Part shown: positions 1 to 8,922 of the stretch, piece after piece
How the letters are laid out: every line of letters starts with the position of its first letter
Numbering within the stretch: position 1 is the stretch's first letter
Origin: Thiohalorhabdus denitrificans
GTDB taxonomy: Bacteria; Pseudomonadota; Gammaproteobacteria; Thiohalorhabdales; Thiohalorhabdaceae
DNA: 64,000 bases
Direction: 5' to 3'
Assembly: GCF_001399755.1 (NCBI RefSeq)
Contig: NZ_LJCP01000011.1
Span: forward strand, 248,001-312,000
Position numbers and translations under genes: made by a program
Notes under the pieces: generated by a model
The model's input: the letters and a program-made list of their open reading frames with translations, nothing else
Databases searched by the model: none
Told to the model about the DNA's origin: nothing

Positions 1-1
1 C

Positions 2-499
2 GCCGTCCGCTGCGACGATCCGGTGGTGATCCTGGAGCACGAGGCCATCTACAACCTCAAGGGCGAGGTGCCGGACGAGGAGTACTTCGCGCCGCTGGAG
101 GGCGCCCGGGTGGTGCGCGAGGGCACCGACGTCACCCTGATCGGCTACCTCATGAGCACCCACTGGAACCTGGCCGCCGCCGACAAGCTGGCGGAGCAGG
201 GCATCTCCGCGGAGGTCATCGACCTGCGCAGCCTCAAGCCCATCGACGCCGACACCCTGCGGACCTCCCTGGCCAAGACGCACAAGGCGGTGATCTGCAC
301 CGAGGACGAGGCCCCGGTGGGCATGAGCGCCGAGATCATGGCCGTCCTCAACGAGCAGTGCTTCTTCGAGCTGGACGCCCCGCCGGTGCGGGTCACCGCC
401 GAGGACGTGCCGATCCCGTACAACCACACCCTCGAGAAGGCCGCGCTGCCCGACGCGGACAAGATCGCGACGGCCACGCAGAAACTGCTGGGGCACTGA
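2..499 (+). CDS. pdhB: Pyruvate dehydrogenase E1 component, beta subunit (5' end outside window)
   Basis: C-terminal 165 residues of the E1-beta subunit, which with E1-alpha decarboxylates pyruvate on thiamine diphosphate and acetylates the E2 lipoyl group. The reading frame is open to the window edge, so the start lies upstream. The visible part holds the family's VIFLEHE-like strand (VVILEHEAIYN, about residue 10) and the C-terminal transketolase domain (DVTLIGYLMS, AEVIDLRSLKPID, PYNHTLEKAALP) typical of the two-subunit E1 form. It ends 2 nt before the E2-E3 gene, so the two are surely co-transcribed. Branched-chain 2-oxoacid E1-beta is close in sequence; the pyruvate call rests on the general pattern. 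Confidence 0.9.
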   Translation, partial: AVRCDDPVVILEHEAIYNLKGEVPDEEYFAPLEGARVVREGTDVTLIGYLMSTHWNLAAADKLAEQGISAEVIDLRSLKPIDADTLRTSLAKTHKAVICTEDEAPVGMSAEIMAVLNEQCFFELDAPPVRVTAEDVPIPYNHTLEKAALPDADKIATATQKLLGH

Positions 500-501
500 C
501 C

Positions 502-3177
502 ATGGCGAGCAGCTACACCATCAAGATGCCGCAGCTCTCGGACACCATGACCGAGGGCGTGCTGGTGGAGTGGGAGAAGCAGCCCGGGGACCACGTGGCG
601 CGCGGCGACGTGGTGGCCCAGGTGGAGACCGACAAGGCCATCATGGACGTGGAGGTCTTCCGCGAGGGCTACCTTTCCGGGCCCATCGCCCCCGTGGACG
701 CCACCGTGCCCGTGGGCGATCCCCTGGCCTACCTGGTGGAGTCCCCTGAGGAGGTGGTCCACGAGGAGGCCGAGGGCGGCGCCCCGGCGGCCCAGGCCGA
801 GGAATCCGCTCCGGCCGGCGAGGAAAAGCCTGCCGAGCCGCAGACCCCCGCCACCGAGCAGCCGGCCGCCGAGGCCCCGCAGCAGGCGGCCGGGCCGCAG
901 GCCCCCGCGCCCCGGCCCAAGGGCAAGAAGGCCACCCCCTACTCCCGCGTCCTGGCGCGGCTGCTGGGTGTGGACCTGGAGCGCCTGACCGGCACCGGCC
1001 CCGAAGGCGAGATCACCGCCAAGGACGTGGAGGCCGCCGCCCCGGCGGGGGCCGCCGCCGGCGGTGAGCCCGCCAGCGGGGCGGTGGCGCCGCGGCGCTC
1101 CATCCCCGGCCACGAGCGGGACATGACCTCCCTGGAGCGGGCGGTGGCGCACAACATGCAGGACGCGCTCACCATGCCGCTGTTCCGGGTGAGCATGCAC
1201 GCCCATCCGGAGCGCCTGCAGCAGGCCGCCAAGTCCATGGGCATCAGCTTCACCATCCTGCTGGCCCGGGCCTGCGGCGAGGCCATCAAGCAGCACCCCG
1301 CCATGAACAACGCCTACCAGTTCGGCGACAAGATCGTCGAGCGCTCCAACGTGGACGTGGGCATCGCCGTGGAGGCGGACAAGGGCGGCCTGGTGGTGCC
1401 CGTGCTGCGCGACGTGAACAACCGCGAGCTGTCCGACCTGGCCACCGGCTGGAAGGACCTGGTGAGTCGCGCCCGTCAGCGCCGCCTCACCCCGGCCGAG
1501 TACGAGCACCCCACCTTCATGCTCTCCAACCTGGGCATGTTCGGCGTGGAACACTTCGACGCCATCCCGGTGCCGGGCGCCAGCGGCATCCTGGCGGTGG
1601 GCTCGGTGACCGAGCAGGGCATGGGCCTGACCCTGTCCTGCGACCACCGCGTCATCAACGGCGCCGACGCCGCCCGCTACCTGGGGGACCTCAAGGCCCT
1701 CATCGAGAACCCGGACGCCTGGCTGGAGGGCGGCTTCCCGCTCATCCCCGAGGGGGACTGGGACGTGGAGGTGGCGGTCATCGGCGGCGGCACCGGCGGC
1801 GAGGACGCCGCCCGCGAGCTGGCCGAGAACGGCCACAAGGTGGCCCTGATCAACGACGGCGAACTGCCCGGCGGCGAATGCCTGTGGCGCGGCTGTATCC
1901 CCTCCAAGGCGTGGCGGGCGAGCGCCAACCGCCTGCGCGACCGCGAGGGCGACAGCCTGCTCGGCGTGGAGGGCACCGACCAGGGCACGCTCAACTGGAA
2001 CGCCCTGGAGGAGCACCGCAAGAACGTGCTCCAGACCCGCGGCGAGATGGCCTACAAGGCGGACAAGGGCCTGAAGATCGATTACCGCCAGGGCCGGGGG
2101 CGGCTCACCGGCGACCACAGCCTCGCCTACACGGACGCCGACGGCAACGAGCAGGAGCTCACCTTCGGCGCCGCCATTATCGCCACCGGGGCGCCGCCCT
2201 TCGTGCCGCCCATCCCGGGCGCCGACAAGGAAGGCGTGGAGACCTCCAACTCCATCTGGTACCTGCCCGAACCGCCGAAGCGCCTGGCCGTCATCGGCGC
2301 CGGCGCCATCGGCCTGGAGATGGCGCAGATCTTCCGCGATTTCGGCGCGGAGGTGACCACCTTCGAGGTGCAGGACCGCGTGCTGCCCGAGGTGGAGGGC
2401 GAGGTGGCCAAGACCCTCACCCAGGTCCTGGAGGGCGAGGAGCGCTTGACCCTGCACCTGGGCGCCAAGGTGGACCAGATCGACGGCGCCGTGGGCGACA
2501 TGACCGTCCACTACACCGACGCCGAGGGCAACGCCGGCACCGTGCAGGTGGACCGGGTGCTGGTGGCCACCGGCAAGCGGCCCAACTTCGAGGGCTTCGG
2601 CCTGGAGGCCGCCGGGGTGGAGACCGACAACGGCTTCATCAAGGTGGACGACCGCTGCCGCACCAGCGTGCCGCACATCTTCGCCGTGGGCGACGTCATC
2701 CCGGGCCTCATGCTGGCGCACACCGCCGCCACCCAGGGCCGCGTGGCCGCCTCCAACCTGCTCGGCGAGCGCGCCCGCTACGACCAGGCCCTGGACTGCG
2801 GCGTGATCTTCACCCGTCCCGAGGCCGCCTTCGCCGGCCTCACCGAGGAGCAGGCCAAGGAGGCCGGCTACGACCCGGTCGCCGCCAAGACCCTGGTGAA
2901 GATCGACGCCATGGCCATGATCGAGGGCGAGGAGGACGGCCTCATCAAGATGGTGGTGGACAAGACCACCCACCGCATCCTGGGCGTCCACATCCTCGCC
3001 GACCACGCCGACAACCTCATCGGCGAGGCGGTCATGATGGTCTCCGGGCGCATGACGGTGGAGCAGGTGGCCGAGGCCATCCATCCCCACCCGACGCAGA
3101 CGGAGATGTTCGGCGACCTGGCCCGGCGGCTGCTGTCCCGCCTCAAGCGGGCGGCGAAGAAGAAGGCCAAGTCCTGA
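502..3177 (+). CDS. Pyruvate dehydrogenase E2-E3 fusion: dihydrolipoamide acetyltransferase joined to dihydrolipoamide dehydrogenase
   Basis: 891-residue protein carrying two enzymes of the complex. Residues 1-80 are a lipoyl domain with the lipoylated Lys45 in ETDKAIM. A Pro/Ala/Glu linker (80-140) leads to a peripheral subunit-binding domain (about 144-178). The acyltransferase domain (about 200-408) has catalytic His382 in DHRVINGAD. After some 10 residues a complete E3 follows (420-891) with an FAD motif (GGGTGG), redox pair Cys460/Cys465 in GGECLWRGCIPSK, and the C-terminal HPHPTQTE catalytic segment. The ATG start gives the normal lipoyl-domain N-terminus. Odd points are the fusion itself, since E2 and E3 are usually separate, and Asn386 where the acyltransferase HxxxDG motif normally has Asp. 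Confidence 0.93.
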   Translation: MASSYTIKMPQLSDTMTEGVLVEWEKQPGDHVARGDVVAQVETDKAIMDVEVFREGYLSGPIAPVDATVPVGDPLAYLVESPEEVVHEEAEGGAPAAQAEESAPAGEEKPAEPQTPATEQPAAEAPQQAAGPQAPAPRPKGKKATPYSRVLARLLGVDLERLTGTGPEGEITAKDVEAAAPAGAAAGGEPASGAVAPRRSIPGHERDMTSLERAVAHNMQDALTMPLFRVSMHAHPERLQQAAKSMGISFTILLARACGEAIKQHPAMNNAYQFGDKIVERSNVDVGIAVEADKGGLVVPVLRDVNNRELSDLATGWKDLVSRARQRRLTPAEYEHPTFMLSNLGMFGVEHFDAIPVPGASGILAVGSVTEQGMGLTLSCDHRVINGADAARYLGDLKALIENPDAWLEGGFPLIPEGDWDVEVAVIGGGTGGEDAARELAENGHKVALINDGELPGGECLWRGCIPSKAWRASANRLRDREGDSLLGVEGTDQGTLNWNALEEHRKNVLQTRGEMAYKADKGLKIDYRQGRGRLTGDHSLAYTDADGNEQELTFGAAIIATGAPPFVPPIPGADKEGVETSNSIWYLPEPPKRLAVIGAGAIGLEMAQIFRDFGAEVTTFEVQDRVLPEVEGEVAKTLTQVLEGEERLTLHLGAKVDQIDGAVGDMTVHYTDAEGNAGTVQVDRVLVATGKRPNFEGFGLEAAGVETDNGFIKVDDRCRTSVPHIFAVGDVIPGLMLAHTAATQGRVAASNLLGERARYDQALDCGVIFTRPEAAFAGLTEEQAKEAGYDPVAAKTLVKIDAMAMIEGEEDGLIKMVVDKTTHRILGVHILADHADNLIGEAVMMVSGRMTVEQVAEAIHPHPTQTEMFGDLARRLLSRLKRAAKKKAKS

Positions 3178-3191
3178 ACGGTACTCGGAGC

Positions 3192-3307
3192 CTGTAGGAG
3201 CGGCGTCCTCGCCGCGACCGGGGCCGGCCGCAGTGGTCCTGCTGTAGGAGGCGGCCGCGATGGCCGTCCGAGCCTGATGGTCGCGGCCGGGACGGCCGCT
3301 CCTACAG
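3192..3307. repeat. REP-type palindromic repeat, double copy
   Basis: Intergenic block starting with TGTAGGAGCGGC and ending with GCCGCTCCTACA, which are reverse complements, with GCGAC/GTCGC cores inside. A second TGTAGGAG start lies in the middle, so this looks like one and a half elements. Members of the same family occur at 7554, 18904, 47781, 51874, 53576 and 56101. Such elements can stabilise or terminate transcripts. Confidence 0.8.
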
Positions 3308-3383
3308 GGCCTTTCTGGCGCCGTATCATCCAGGCCGTTTTGATACCCTGTTCCGACGGACCTACCTGTTGGAGTGCAGCGCG

Positions 3384-3884
3384 ATGACCGACAACCAGAA
3401 GTTCGAGCTGGCCGACTTCCTCAAGCACCAGCACCTGTGCCGGTCCATGACCCTCCAGGAGATCGACAAGCTCCTGGACTTCCTCTCCTACGAGGAGTTC
3501 GACCGCGACGAGGTCATCGCCGACATCGGGCAGGTGGGCGAGAACCTCTACCTGGTGGTCTCCGGGGAGGTGAAGCTGGAGCACCGCGACGCCACCGGAT
3601 CTGAGGTGGAAGCGGGCCGCCTGTTCGAGGGCGAGCTGGCCGGGGAGATGTCCTTCTTTGACCGCCAGCCCCGCAGCGTTCGGATGGGCGCCGGCACCGA
3701 GAAGACGGGGGTCCTGCGCCTGTCCCGGGAGATGTACAAGCGCCTCCGCGTCGAGCACCCCTACCTGGCCGTGAACCTCCTGGAGCACGCCCTCATCAGC
3801 CTCGACCACCTGTTCCGGCGCATCAGCACCGAGTACAGCCAGGTGACCGAGTACATCAGCGGGGGCGGCACCCAGAAGGGCTGA
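3384..3884 (+). CDS. Cyclic nucleotide-binding domain protein without DNA-binding domain
   Basis: 166 residues, essentially one cNMP-binding fold. Residues about 15-140 resemble the effector domain of Crp/Fnr proteins, including the NLYLVVSGEVKLEH strand pair and a phosphate-binding-cassette-like segment (GELAGEMSFFDRQPRSVRM) with the expected Arg. There is no helix-turn-helix, so it is not a Crp-type regulator. It may bind cAMP or c-di-GMP, or be a degenerate stand-alone sensor. ATG at 3384 is preferred over TTG at 3369 because a GGAG lies about 9 nt before it. A strong hairpin follows the gene, so it is probably monocistronic. Confidence 0.75.
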   Translation: MTDNQKFELADFLKHQHLCRSMTLQEIDKLLDFLSYEEFDRDEVIADIGQVGENLYLVVSGEVKLEHRDATGSEVEAGRLFEGELAGEMSFFDRQPRSVRMGAGTEKTGVLRLSREMYKRLRVEHPYLAVNLLEHALISLDHLFRRISTEYSQVTEYISGGGTQKG

Positions 3885-3908
3885 CGCCCAACCCGCCGTG
3901 ATCCCCTG

Positions 3909-3942
3909 GCGGCCCCGGCCCTTCGGCCGGGGCCGCTGCTTT
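3909..3942 (+). terminator. Rho-independent terminator after the cNMP-binding gene
   Basis: Perfect 12-bp GC stem (3909-3920 with 3925-3936) closed by a CTTC loop and followed by a short T-rich tract. Confidence 0.75.
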
Positions 3943-4033
3943 GTGGGCGCGTTTTTGGTACCGTACGGTGTTTCCTTGAGTAAATTGGGGAATACCCTTA
4001 CCAAACGGGCTCATACTAGGGGGATCAAGCGCC

Positions 4034-5557
4034 ATGCCCACCCGGGATCGCCACCACCGCAACCTCCCCGCCGCGCGCGCCCTGGCCGCCCTGGCCGGCG
4101 CCATCACCCTCACCCTGGGCACCGGCACCGCCAGCGCCATGGACACTTTCTTTGTCGGGGCGCGCGGCCAGGGCATGGCCGGCTCGCTCACCGCCGCTGT
4201 GGACGACACCGACGCCCAGTACTACAACCCCGCGGCCTTCGGCTTCTTCGGCCAGCGCACGCCCGGGGGCTACCGTTCCCCTAACGACAACAATCACCTC
4301 GCCCGCAAGGACTTCGGCCTCGGCGTGGACGCCGGGGCCGGCATCCGCATGCACGGGGAGATGGCCCACTACCTGGACACCCTCGCCGACGCCAACCTGG
4401 ACGACCTGACCAACGGCATCGACGACCAGCAGGAGGCCCAGGCCCTCCTGGATCTCACCACCAGCCTCGGCGGCATCGACGACAAGGACAACGCCTTCCT
4501 GGCCGATGTGAACGGCGGGGTGGGGACCCGGGTGGGCAGCTGGGGCCTGGGGGTGCGGGTCCTGGGGCAGTCTTCGGGGCGGGTCACCGAGCTGGACACC
4601 CAGAACCTCGGAATCGACACGGCTGAACTTAATAACGAGATCCAGGGCAACATTACCGACAACACCCGCACCGTGGATCAGCTCCAGGTCTTCACCGACA
4701 GCCAGCATCAGGACCTATCGGACGCCGGCCTGGAGGATCAGACCATCGCCGACCTGGACTACCTGGCGGAGGAGCAGGGCCTGACCAGCGAGGACACGGA
4801 GGGAACCACCCAGGTGCTTGCCGACGTGGCCCAATCCTCGGGGAGCGGGACCGGGACCTCGGTTTCAAACAACCAGACCGTGGTCACCCTGCAAGGCTTC
4901 GGCGTCGCGGAAGTTCCGCTGAGCTACGGTCACGCCATCAACGATCACTGGTCCGTGGGCGGCAACCTGAAGATCATGCGCGGACGGGTCTACGGCAACC
5001 AGGTGCGGGTCTTCGACAACGATTCCGGCGACACCATCGCCAAGACCGACGAGGAGTACAAGGAGACCACCACCGTCGGCGCCGACCTCGGCCTCATGGG
5101 GCGCTACGAGATGGTCAATGTCGGCCTCATGGCCCGCAACCTGAACAGCCCCACCTTCGAGGGCTTCCGCGACTCCGATAACAACCAGAAGTACGAGGAC
5201 GTCACCCTGGATCCGCAGGTGCGCGCCGGCGTCGCCTTCATCCCCCACGAAACCGTGACCCTCGCCGTGGACTACGACATCACCGCCAACGAGACGGTCC
5301 TGCGGGACTACGACACCCAGTTCCTGTCGGGCGGCTTCGAGTGGGACATCCTGCGGGTTCTGGCGCTGCGCGCCGGGGCCTACAAGAACCTAGCGGAGGA
5401 CGACATCGGCGTGGTCTACACCGCCGGCCTGGGGCTGAACCTGTGGGCGGTCCGCGCCGACGTGGCCGCCGCCATGTCCCCCGAGGAAACCACCGTCGAC
5501 GGCGACGAGATCCCCCGGGAGGTGCGCGCCACCGCCGAGGTGACCGTGGACTTCTGA
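4034..5557 (+). CDS. TraF-like outer membrane protein (PF13729 type)
   Basis: 507 residues with a Sec signal peptide (basic start, then a Leu/Ala-rich core ending near TASAMD). The mature protein begins FVGARGQGMAGSLTAAVDDTDAQYYNPAAFGFF, the hallmark start of proteins annotated as conjugal transfer TraF/FadL-like beta-barrels; here it is broken up for quoting but runs from about residue 36. Repeated alternating hydrophobic strands and a final aromatic residue (TVDF) fit an outer membrane barrel. No conjugation genes lie nearby, so a role in conjugation is not supported. The middle (about 180-280) is strongly acidic. ATG at 4034 follows an AGGGGG ribosome-binding site. Confidence 0.75.
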   Translation: MPTRDRHHRNLPAARALAALAGAITLTLGTGTASAMDTFFVGARGQGMAGSLTAAVDDTDAQYYNPAAFGFFGQRTPGGYRSPNDNNHLARKDFGLGVDAGAGIRMHGEMAHYLDTLADANLDDLTNGIDDQQEAQALLDLTTSLGGIDDKDNAFLADVNGGVGTRVGSWGLGVRVLGQSSGRVTELDTQNLGIDTAELNNEIQGNITDNTRTVDQLQVFTDSQHQDLSDAGLEDQTIADLDYLAEEQGLTSEDTEGTTQVLADVAQSSGSGTGTSVSNNQTVVTLQGFGVAEVPLSYGHAINDHWSVGGNLKIMRGRVYGNQVRVFDNDSGDTIAKTDEEYKETTTVGADLGLMGRYEMVNVGLMARNLNSPTFEGFRDSDNNQKYEDVTLDPQVRAGVAFIPHETVTLAVDYDITANETVLRDYDTQFLSGGFEWDILRVLALRAGAYKNLAEDDIGVVYTAGLGLNLWAVRADVAAAMSPEETTVDGDEIPREVRATAEVTVDF

Positions 5558-5585
5558 AGGGCCGGCCGCTGTGCGGTAGAATCGC

Positions 5586-5613
5586 GGGCCCGCCCTTCGG
5601 GGTGGGCCTTTTT
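5586..5613 (+). terminator. Rho-independent terminator after the TraF-like gene
   Basis: GGCCCGCC and GGGTGGGCC pair across a short loop and are followed by five T residues, 29 nt after the TraF-like stop codon. Confidence 0.75.
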
Positions 5614-5636
5614 CCGTCGCCACCGGGAGGGAATGC

Positions 5637-6116
5637 ATGAGCGAGGAGAACGTCACGGAGGGCGTGACCGCCCCCGATTTCGAGCTGGAGGCCACCCGCG
5701 ACGGCAAGGTGCGGCTGTCGGATCTGCGCGGCCGGCCGGTGGTGCTGTACTTCTATCCCCGCGATAACACCCCGGGCTGCACGCAGGAAGGCCAGGAGTT
5801 CCGGGACCTGTACCCGCAATTCCAGGAGCTCGGCGCCGAGGTCCTCGGGGTGTCCCGCGACAGCCTGGCCAGCCACGAGAAATTCGCCGCCAAGCAGGAG
5901 TTTCCGTTCCCCCTGCTCGCCGATCCCGAGGAGGAGGCCTGCGGCGCCTACGGGGTCATGAAGGAAAAGAACATGTACGGCAAGAAGGTCTGGGGCATCG
6001 AGCGCTCCACCTTCGTCATCGACGCCGAGGGGATGATCCGCCACGCCCATCGCAAGGTGAAGGTGGCCGGCCACGCCGAGCAGGTGCTGGAGGAGGTGAA
6101 GGCCCTCGCCGGGTGA
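5637..6116 (+). CDS. bcp: Thioredoxin-dependent peroxiredoxin, BCP/PrxQ family
   Basis: 159-residue peroxiredoxin that reduces hydrogen and organic peroxides in the cytoplasm. The peroxidatic Cys sits in YPRDNTPGCTQEGQEF near residue 47. In typical BCP proteins a second Cys follows five residues later (CTxExCxFRD); here that position is Gln, so the resolving thiol must be elsewhere or come from a partner. A further Cys lies in EEACGAYG. The C-terminal RSTFVIDAEG segment is standard for the family. Length is normal. ATG follows GGGAGGG. Confidence 0.92.
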   Translation: MSEENVTEGVTAPDFELEATRDGKVRLSDLRGRPVVLYFYPRDNTPGCTQEGQEFRDLYPQFQELGAEVLGVSRDSLASHEKFAAKQEFPFPLLADPEEEACGAYGVMKEKNMYGKKVWGIERSTFVIDAEGMIRHAHRKVKVAGHAEQVLEEVKALAG

Positions 6117-6253
6117 GCGGTAACCAACCGGCGAGCCCGCACGCCGCGACGCGCCCGGAGCCCTGCAAGGGCTTCCAGGCGCCAGATGGTTAGGCGAACT
6201 CCCCGCCCTCCGGTACCATTACGCGGAGACCCCCGCAAAAAGAAACGCATCCC

Positions 6254-7486
6254 ATGGATCAGGCAGCCCGACCGGCCGGCCAGGAGGCGGCACCCATTCC
6301 CACCGAAGGACCCACCCGAACCATCCAGCTGGGAGAGACCCGGATCACCCTTCTCGGCACGGCCCACGTTTCCCGGGCCAGTGCCGAGGAGGTGACCGAG
6401 CAGATCCGCAGCGGCCGCTACGACGCGGTGGCCGTGGAGCTGTGCCCCTCCCGCTACCGCACCCTCACCCAGCCCGAGGCGTGGGGGGAAATGGACCTGT
6501 TCCGGGTCATCCGCGAGGGGCGCGCCGGCATGCTCGCCTCCCACCTCGCCCTCACCGCCTATCAGCAGCGGCTGGCGGACCAGCTCGGCGTCGACCCCGG
6601 CGCCGAGATGCGCTCGGCCATCGACGCCGCCGAGGAGGCGGACCTGCCGCTGTGGTGCGTGGACCGCGAGGTGGGCACCACCCTCAAGCGGCTCCTGTGG
6701 GGCGTCCCCTGGACCCAGCGCCTGTCCCTGATGGGCGGCCTCCTGACCAGCTTCCTCAGTCGGGACCGGGTTACCGAGGAGGAGATCGAGCGCCTCAAGG
6801 AGGGCGACTGGCTGGAGAGCACCTTCGGCGAGTTCGCCGAGCGCTCGCCGCTGCTCTACGAGCACCTGGTCCAGGAGCGGGACCGCTACATGGTGGGCCG
6901 TCTGCGCCAGGAGCTGGAGGGGGACGGCCCCCGCCACGTGCTGGTGGTGATCGGCGCCGGCCACCTCGCCGGCATGGCGGAGCGCCTGGAGCATCCCCCG
7001 GAGACCGAGCCCGCCGCGGAGCTCGCCGAGCTGGATCGGCTTCCCCCCAAGAAGCGCTGGCTGCGCGCCATCCCCTGGGTGGTGGTGGCGGCGGTGGTGG
7101 TCGGCTTCGTCATCGGCTTCCAGCGCAGCCCGGAGCTGGGACTGCAGATGGTCGGCGAGTGGGTGCTCATCAACGGCGGGCTCAGCGCCCTGGGCGCCGC
7201 CCTCGCCGGGGCCCATATCCTGACGATCCTGGGCGCCTTCCTGGCCGCGCCGCTCACCTCCCTGAACCCCACCGTGGGGGCCGGCATGGTGGTGGCGGCC
7301 ATCGAGGCCGGCCTGCGCCGGCCCCGAGTGGCCGACTTCACCACCCTCCGCAACCAGGTCACCCACCTGCAGGGCTGGTGGAAAAATCGCGTGGCCCGCA
7401 TCCTGCTGGTGTTCGTGCTCTCCACCCTCGGCTCGGCGGTGGGCACCTACCTGGCCGGTTTCCGCATCATCGGCAAGCTGGTTTAA
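6254..7486 (+). CDS. TraB family protein with C-terminal membrane segments
   Basis: 410 residues. The N-terminal 230 residues match the TraB/PrgY family: TITLLGTAHVSRASAEEV, AVAVELCPSRY, WCVDREV and the terminal GAGHL motif, whose His and Glu residues suggest a metallopeptidase-like site. The C-terminal part has several hydrophobic helices (about 275-400), as in the TIGR00261 membrane form. Its substrate is unknown; the Enterococcus relative limits pheromone activity. It stands alone between the peroxiredoxin gene and a repeat region. Confidence 0.82.
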   Translation: MDQAARPAGQEAAPIPTEGPTRTIQLGETRITLLGTAHVSRASAEEVTEQIRSGRYDAVAVELCPSRYRTLTQPEAWGEMDLFRVIREGRAGMLASHLALTAYQQRLADQLGVDPGAEMRSAIDAAEEADLPLWCVDREVGTTLKRLLWGVPWTQRLSLMGGLLTSFLSRDRVTEEEIERLKEGDWLESTFGEFAERSPLLYEHLVQERDRYMVGRLRQELEGDGPRHVLVVIGAGHLAGMAERLEHPPETEPAAELAELDRLPPKKRWLRAIPWVVVAAVVVGFVIGFQRSPELGLQMVGEWVLINGGLSALGAALAGAHILTILGAFLAAPLTSLNPTVGAGMVVAAIEAGLRRPRVADFTTLRNQVTHLQGWWKNRVARILLVFVLSTLGSAVGTYLAGFRIIGKLV

Positions 7487-7497
7487 AGGAAAAGGGA

Positions 7498-7682
7498 ACC
7501 GCAGAGGCGCGGAGGGCGCGGAGAAAAACATGCCCCGGGGCTAAGAGCGCAGTTGTAGGAGCGGCGTCCTCGCCGCGACCGGTGCCCGAGCCGGCCGGAA
7601 TCGCGGCGTGGACGCCGCTCCTACGAATGGCCACCATCCGGAATCATTCCGTCGTTCTCCGCGGCCTCTGCGTCTCCGCGGT
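7498..7682. repeat. Composite repeat: REP element between arms of a second repeat
   Basis: The inner part (7554-7625) is a REP element, TGTAGGAGCGGC to GCCGCTCCTACG. It is flanked by a second repeat in opposite orientations: 7498-7528, ACCGCAGAGGCGCGGAGGGC followed by GCGGAGAAA, and its reverse complement form at 7655-7682. A diverged copy of the outer repeat lies at 53673-53692 beside another REP element. Confidence 0.7.
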
Positions 7683-8848
7683 CAATCCCCCGCTTCCCGC
7701 ACTCCCACCTCCAAACCATCCCTGAACGGCAAATGTCCGGCCGCCTCCTCGGCGTAGGCCCGGATCTGCGGCGTCTCCCGTTCCAGGAAGTCCCCCACCG
7801 CCTGGCGCAGCCCGGGATGGCGGATCCAGTGGGCGCTGCTGGTGATGGTGGGGACGAAGCCGCGCTTGAGCTTGTGCTCGCCCTGGGCGCCTCCCTCGAA
7901 ACGCTCCAGCCCGTGGGCGATGGCGTAGTCGATGCCGCGGTAGAAGCACACCTCGAAGTGGAGGAAATCGTGCTCTTCCAGGGCGCTCCAGTAGCGGCCG
8001 TACAGGGCGGTGTCCGATCGCAGGTTGAGGGCCCCGGCCACGTACTCCCCGTCCCGATGGGCGGTCACCAGCACGACCCGGTCGCCCAGGGTTCGCCCCA
8101 GTTTTTCGAAGAAGGCCCGGTTCAGGTAGGCGGGGGCGCCGCGCATCTCGGTGGTGATGGCGTAGCCCTCGTGGAAGGCCGCCCACAGCTCCGGGGAAAC
8201 CTCGTGGCCGTGGTGGACGGCGATCTCCAGGCCCGTCTCCGCCGCCCGGCGGCGCTCCTTGCGCGCCTGCTTGCGCTTGGCCGAGGAGAAATCGGCCAGG
8301 AAACCCTCGAAATCGGTGTATCCCCGGTTGTACCAGTGGAACTGCACGTCCCGCCGGCCCAGGTAGCCGGCGGCCTCCAGGGCCCGCTGGTCCGCCGGCC
8401 GCGGAAACAGCCATTGCACCGCCCCGCAGCGGAAGCGGTCGGCGAGCTCCGTGGCGGTTGTAAGCAAGCGCTCGCGCACGGCCTCGCCGTCCCTCCCCTC
8501 CGCCACCAACAGGCGGGCTCCGGTGACCGGGGAGAAGGGCACCGCCGCCACCAGCTTGGGGTAGTAGGGCACCCCGGCGCGCTCCGCGCCCCCCGCCCAG
8601 CCCCAGTCGAAGACGTACTCGCCGAAGGAGTGGTCCTTGAGGTAGAGGGGCGCGGCGCCCACCAGCGTGCCCGCCTCGTCGCGGACCCCGATCGGCGCGG
8701 GGTGCCAGCCGGTACCCGGGCCCACGCAGCCGGTGCGCTCCAGGGCGGACAGGAAGGCATGGGAGAGGAAGGGATCGTCCCCGGCCAGGGCGTCCCATTC
8801 GGCCGCGGGAAAGGAAGCGATGTCGTCGCGGTGCTCGGATTCGTACAT
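7682..8848 (-). CDS. GNAT-fold protein of COG3146 (DUF482)
   Basis: 388 residues resembling the COG3146 family, related to Fem/peptidoglycan-bridge acyltransferases with a doubled GNAT fold. Recognisable stretches are the N-terminal DPFLSHAFLSALERTG, VFDWGWAGGAERAG, the linker SSAKRKQARKERRRA, the C-terminal CFYRGIDYAIAHGLERFEGGAQGEHKLKRGF and the final SAHWIRHP. Members occur mainly in Proteobacteria and their substrate is unproven. It starts at ATG and is followed on the same strand by nothing obvious; the neighbouring acyltransferase lies upstream. Confidence 0.82.
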   Translation of the reverse strand: MYESEHRDDIASFPAAEWDALAGDDPFLSHAFLSALERTGCVGPGTGWHPAPIGVRDEAGTLVGAAPLYLKDHSFGEYVFDWGWAGGAERAGVPYYPKLVAAVPFSPVTGARLLVAEGRDGEAVRERLLTTATELADRFRCGAVQWLFPRPADQRALEAAGYLGRRDVQFHWYNRGYTDFEGFLADFSSAKRKQARKERRRAAETGLEIAVHHGHEVSPELWAAFHEGYAITTEMRGAPAYLNRAFFEKLGRTLGDRVVLVTAHRDGEYVAGALNLRSDTALYGRYWSALEEHDFLHFEVCFYRGIDYAIAHGLERFEGGAQGEHKLKRGFVPTITSSAHWIRHPGLRQAVGDFLERETPQIRAYAEEAAGHLPFRDGLEVGVREAGD

Positions 8849-8922
8849 GGGCTGGCACCGGATGGTGGGGGTGACCGTGGGCGGGGTCTGGGATGGCGGG
8901 GAGGAGGCAGGGAGGCCCGGAA

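Noticed and set aside
145-3090. A 981-codon open frame on the minus strand across the E2-E3 gene
   Set aside because: It is a GC-rich antisense shadow: His/Gly/Leu-rich, without domains, and exactly opposite a clearly recognised enzyme.
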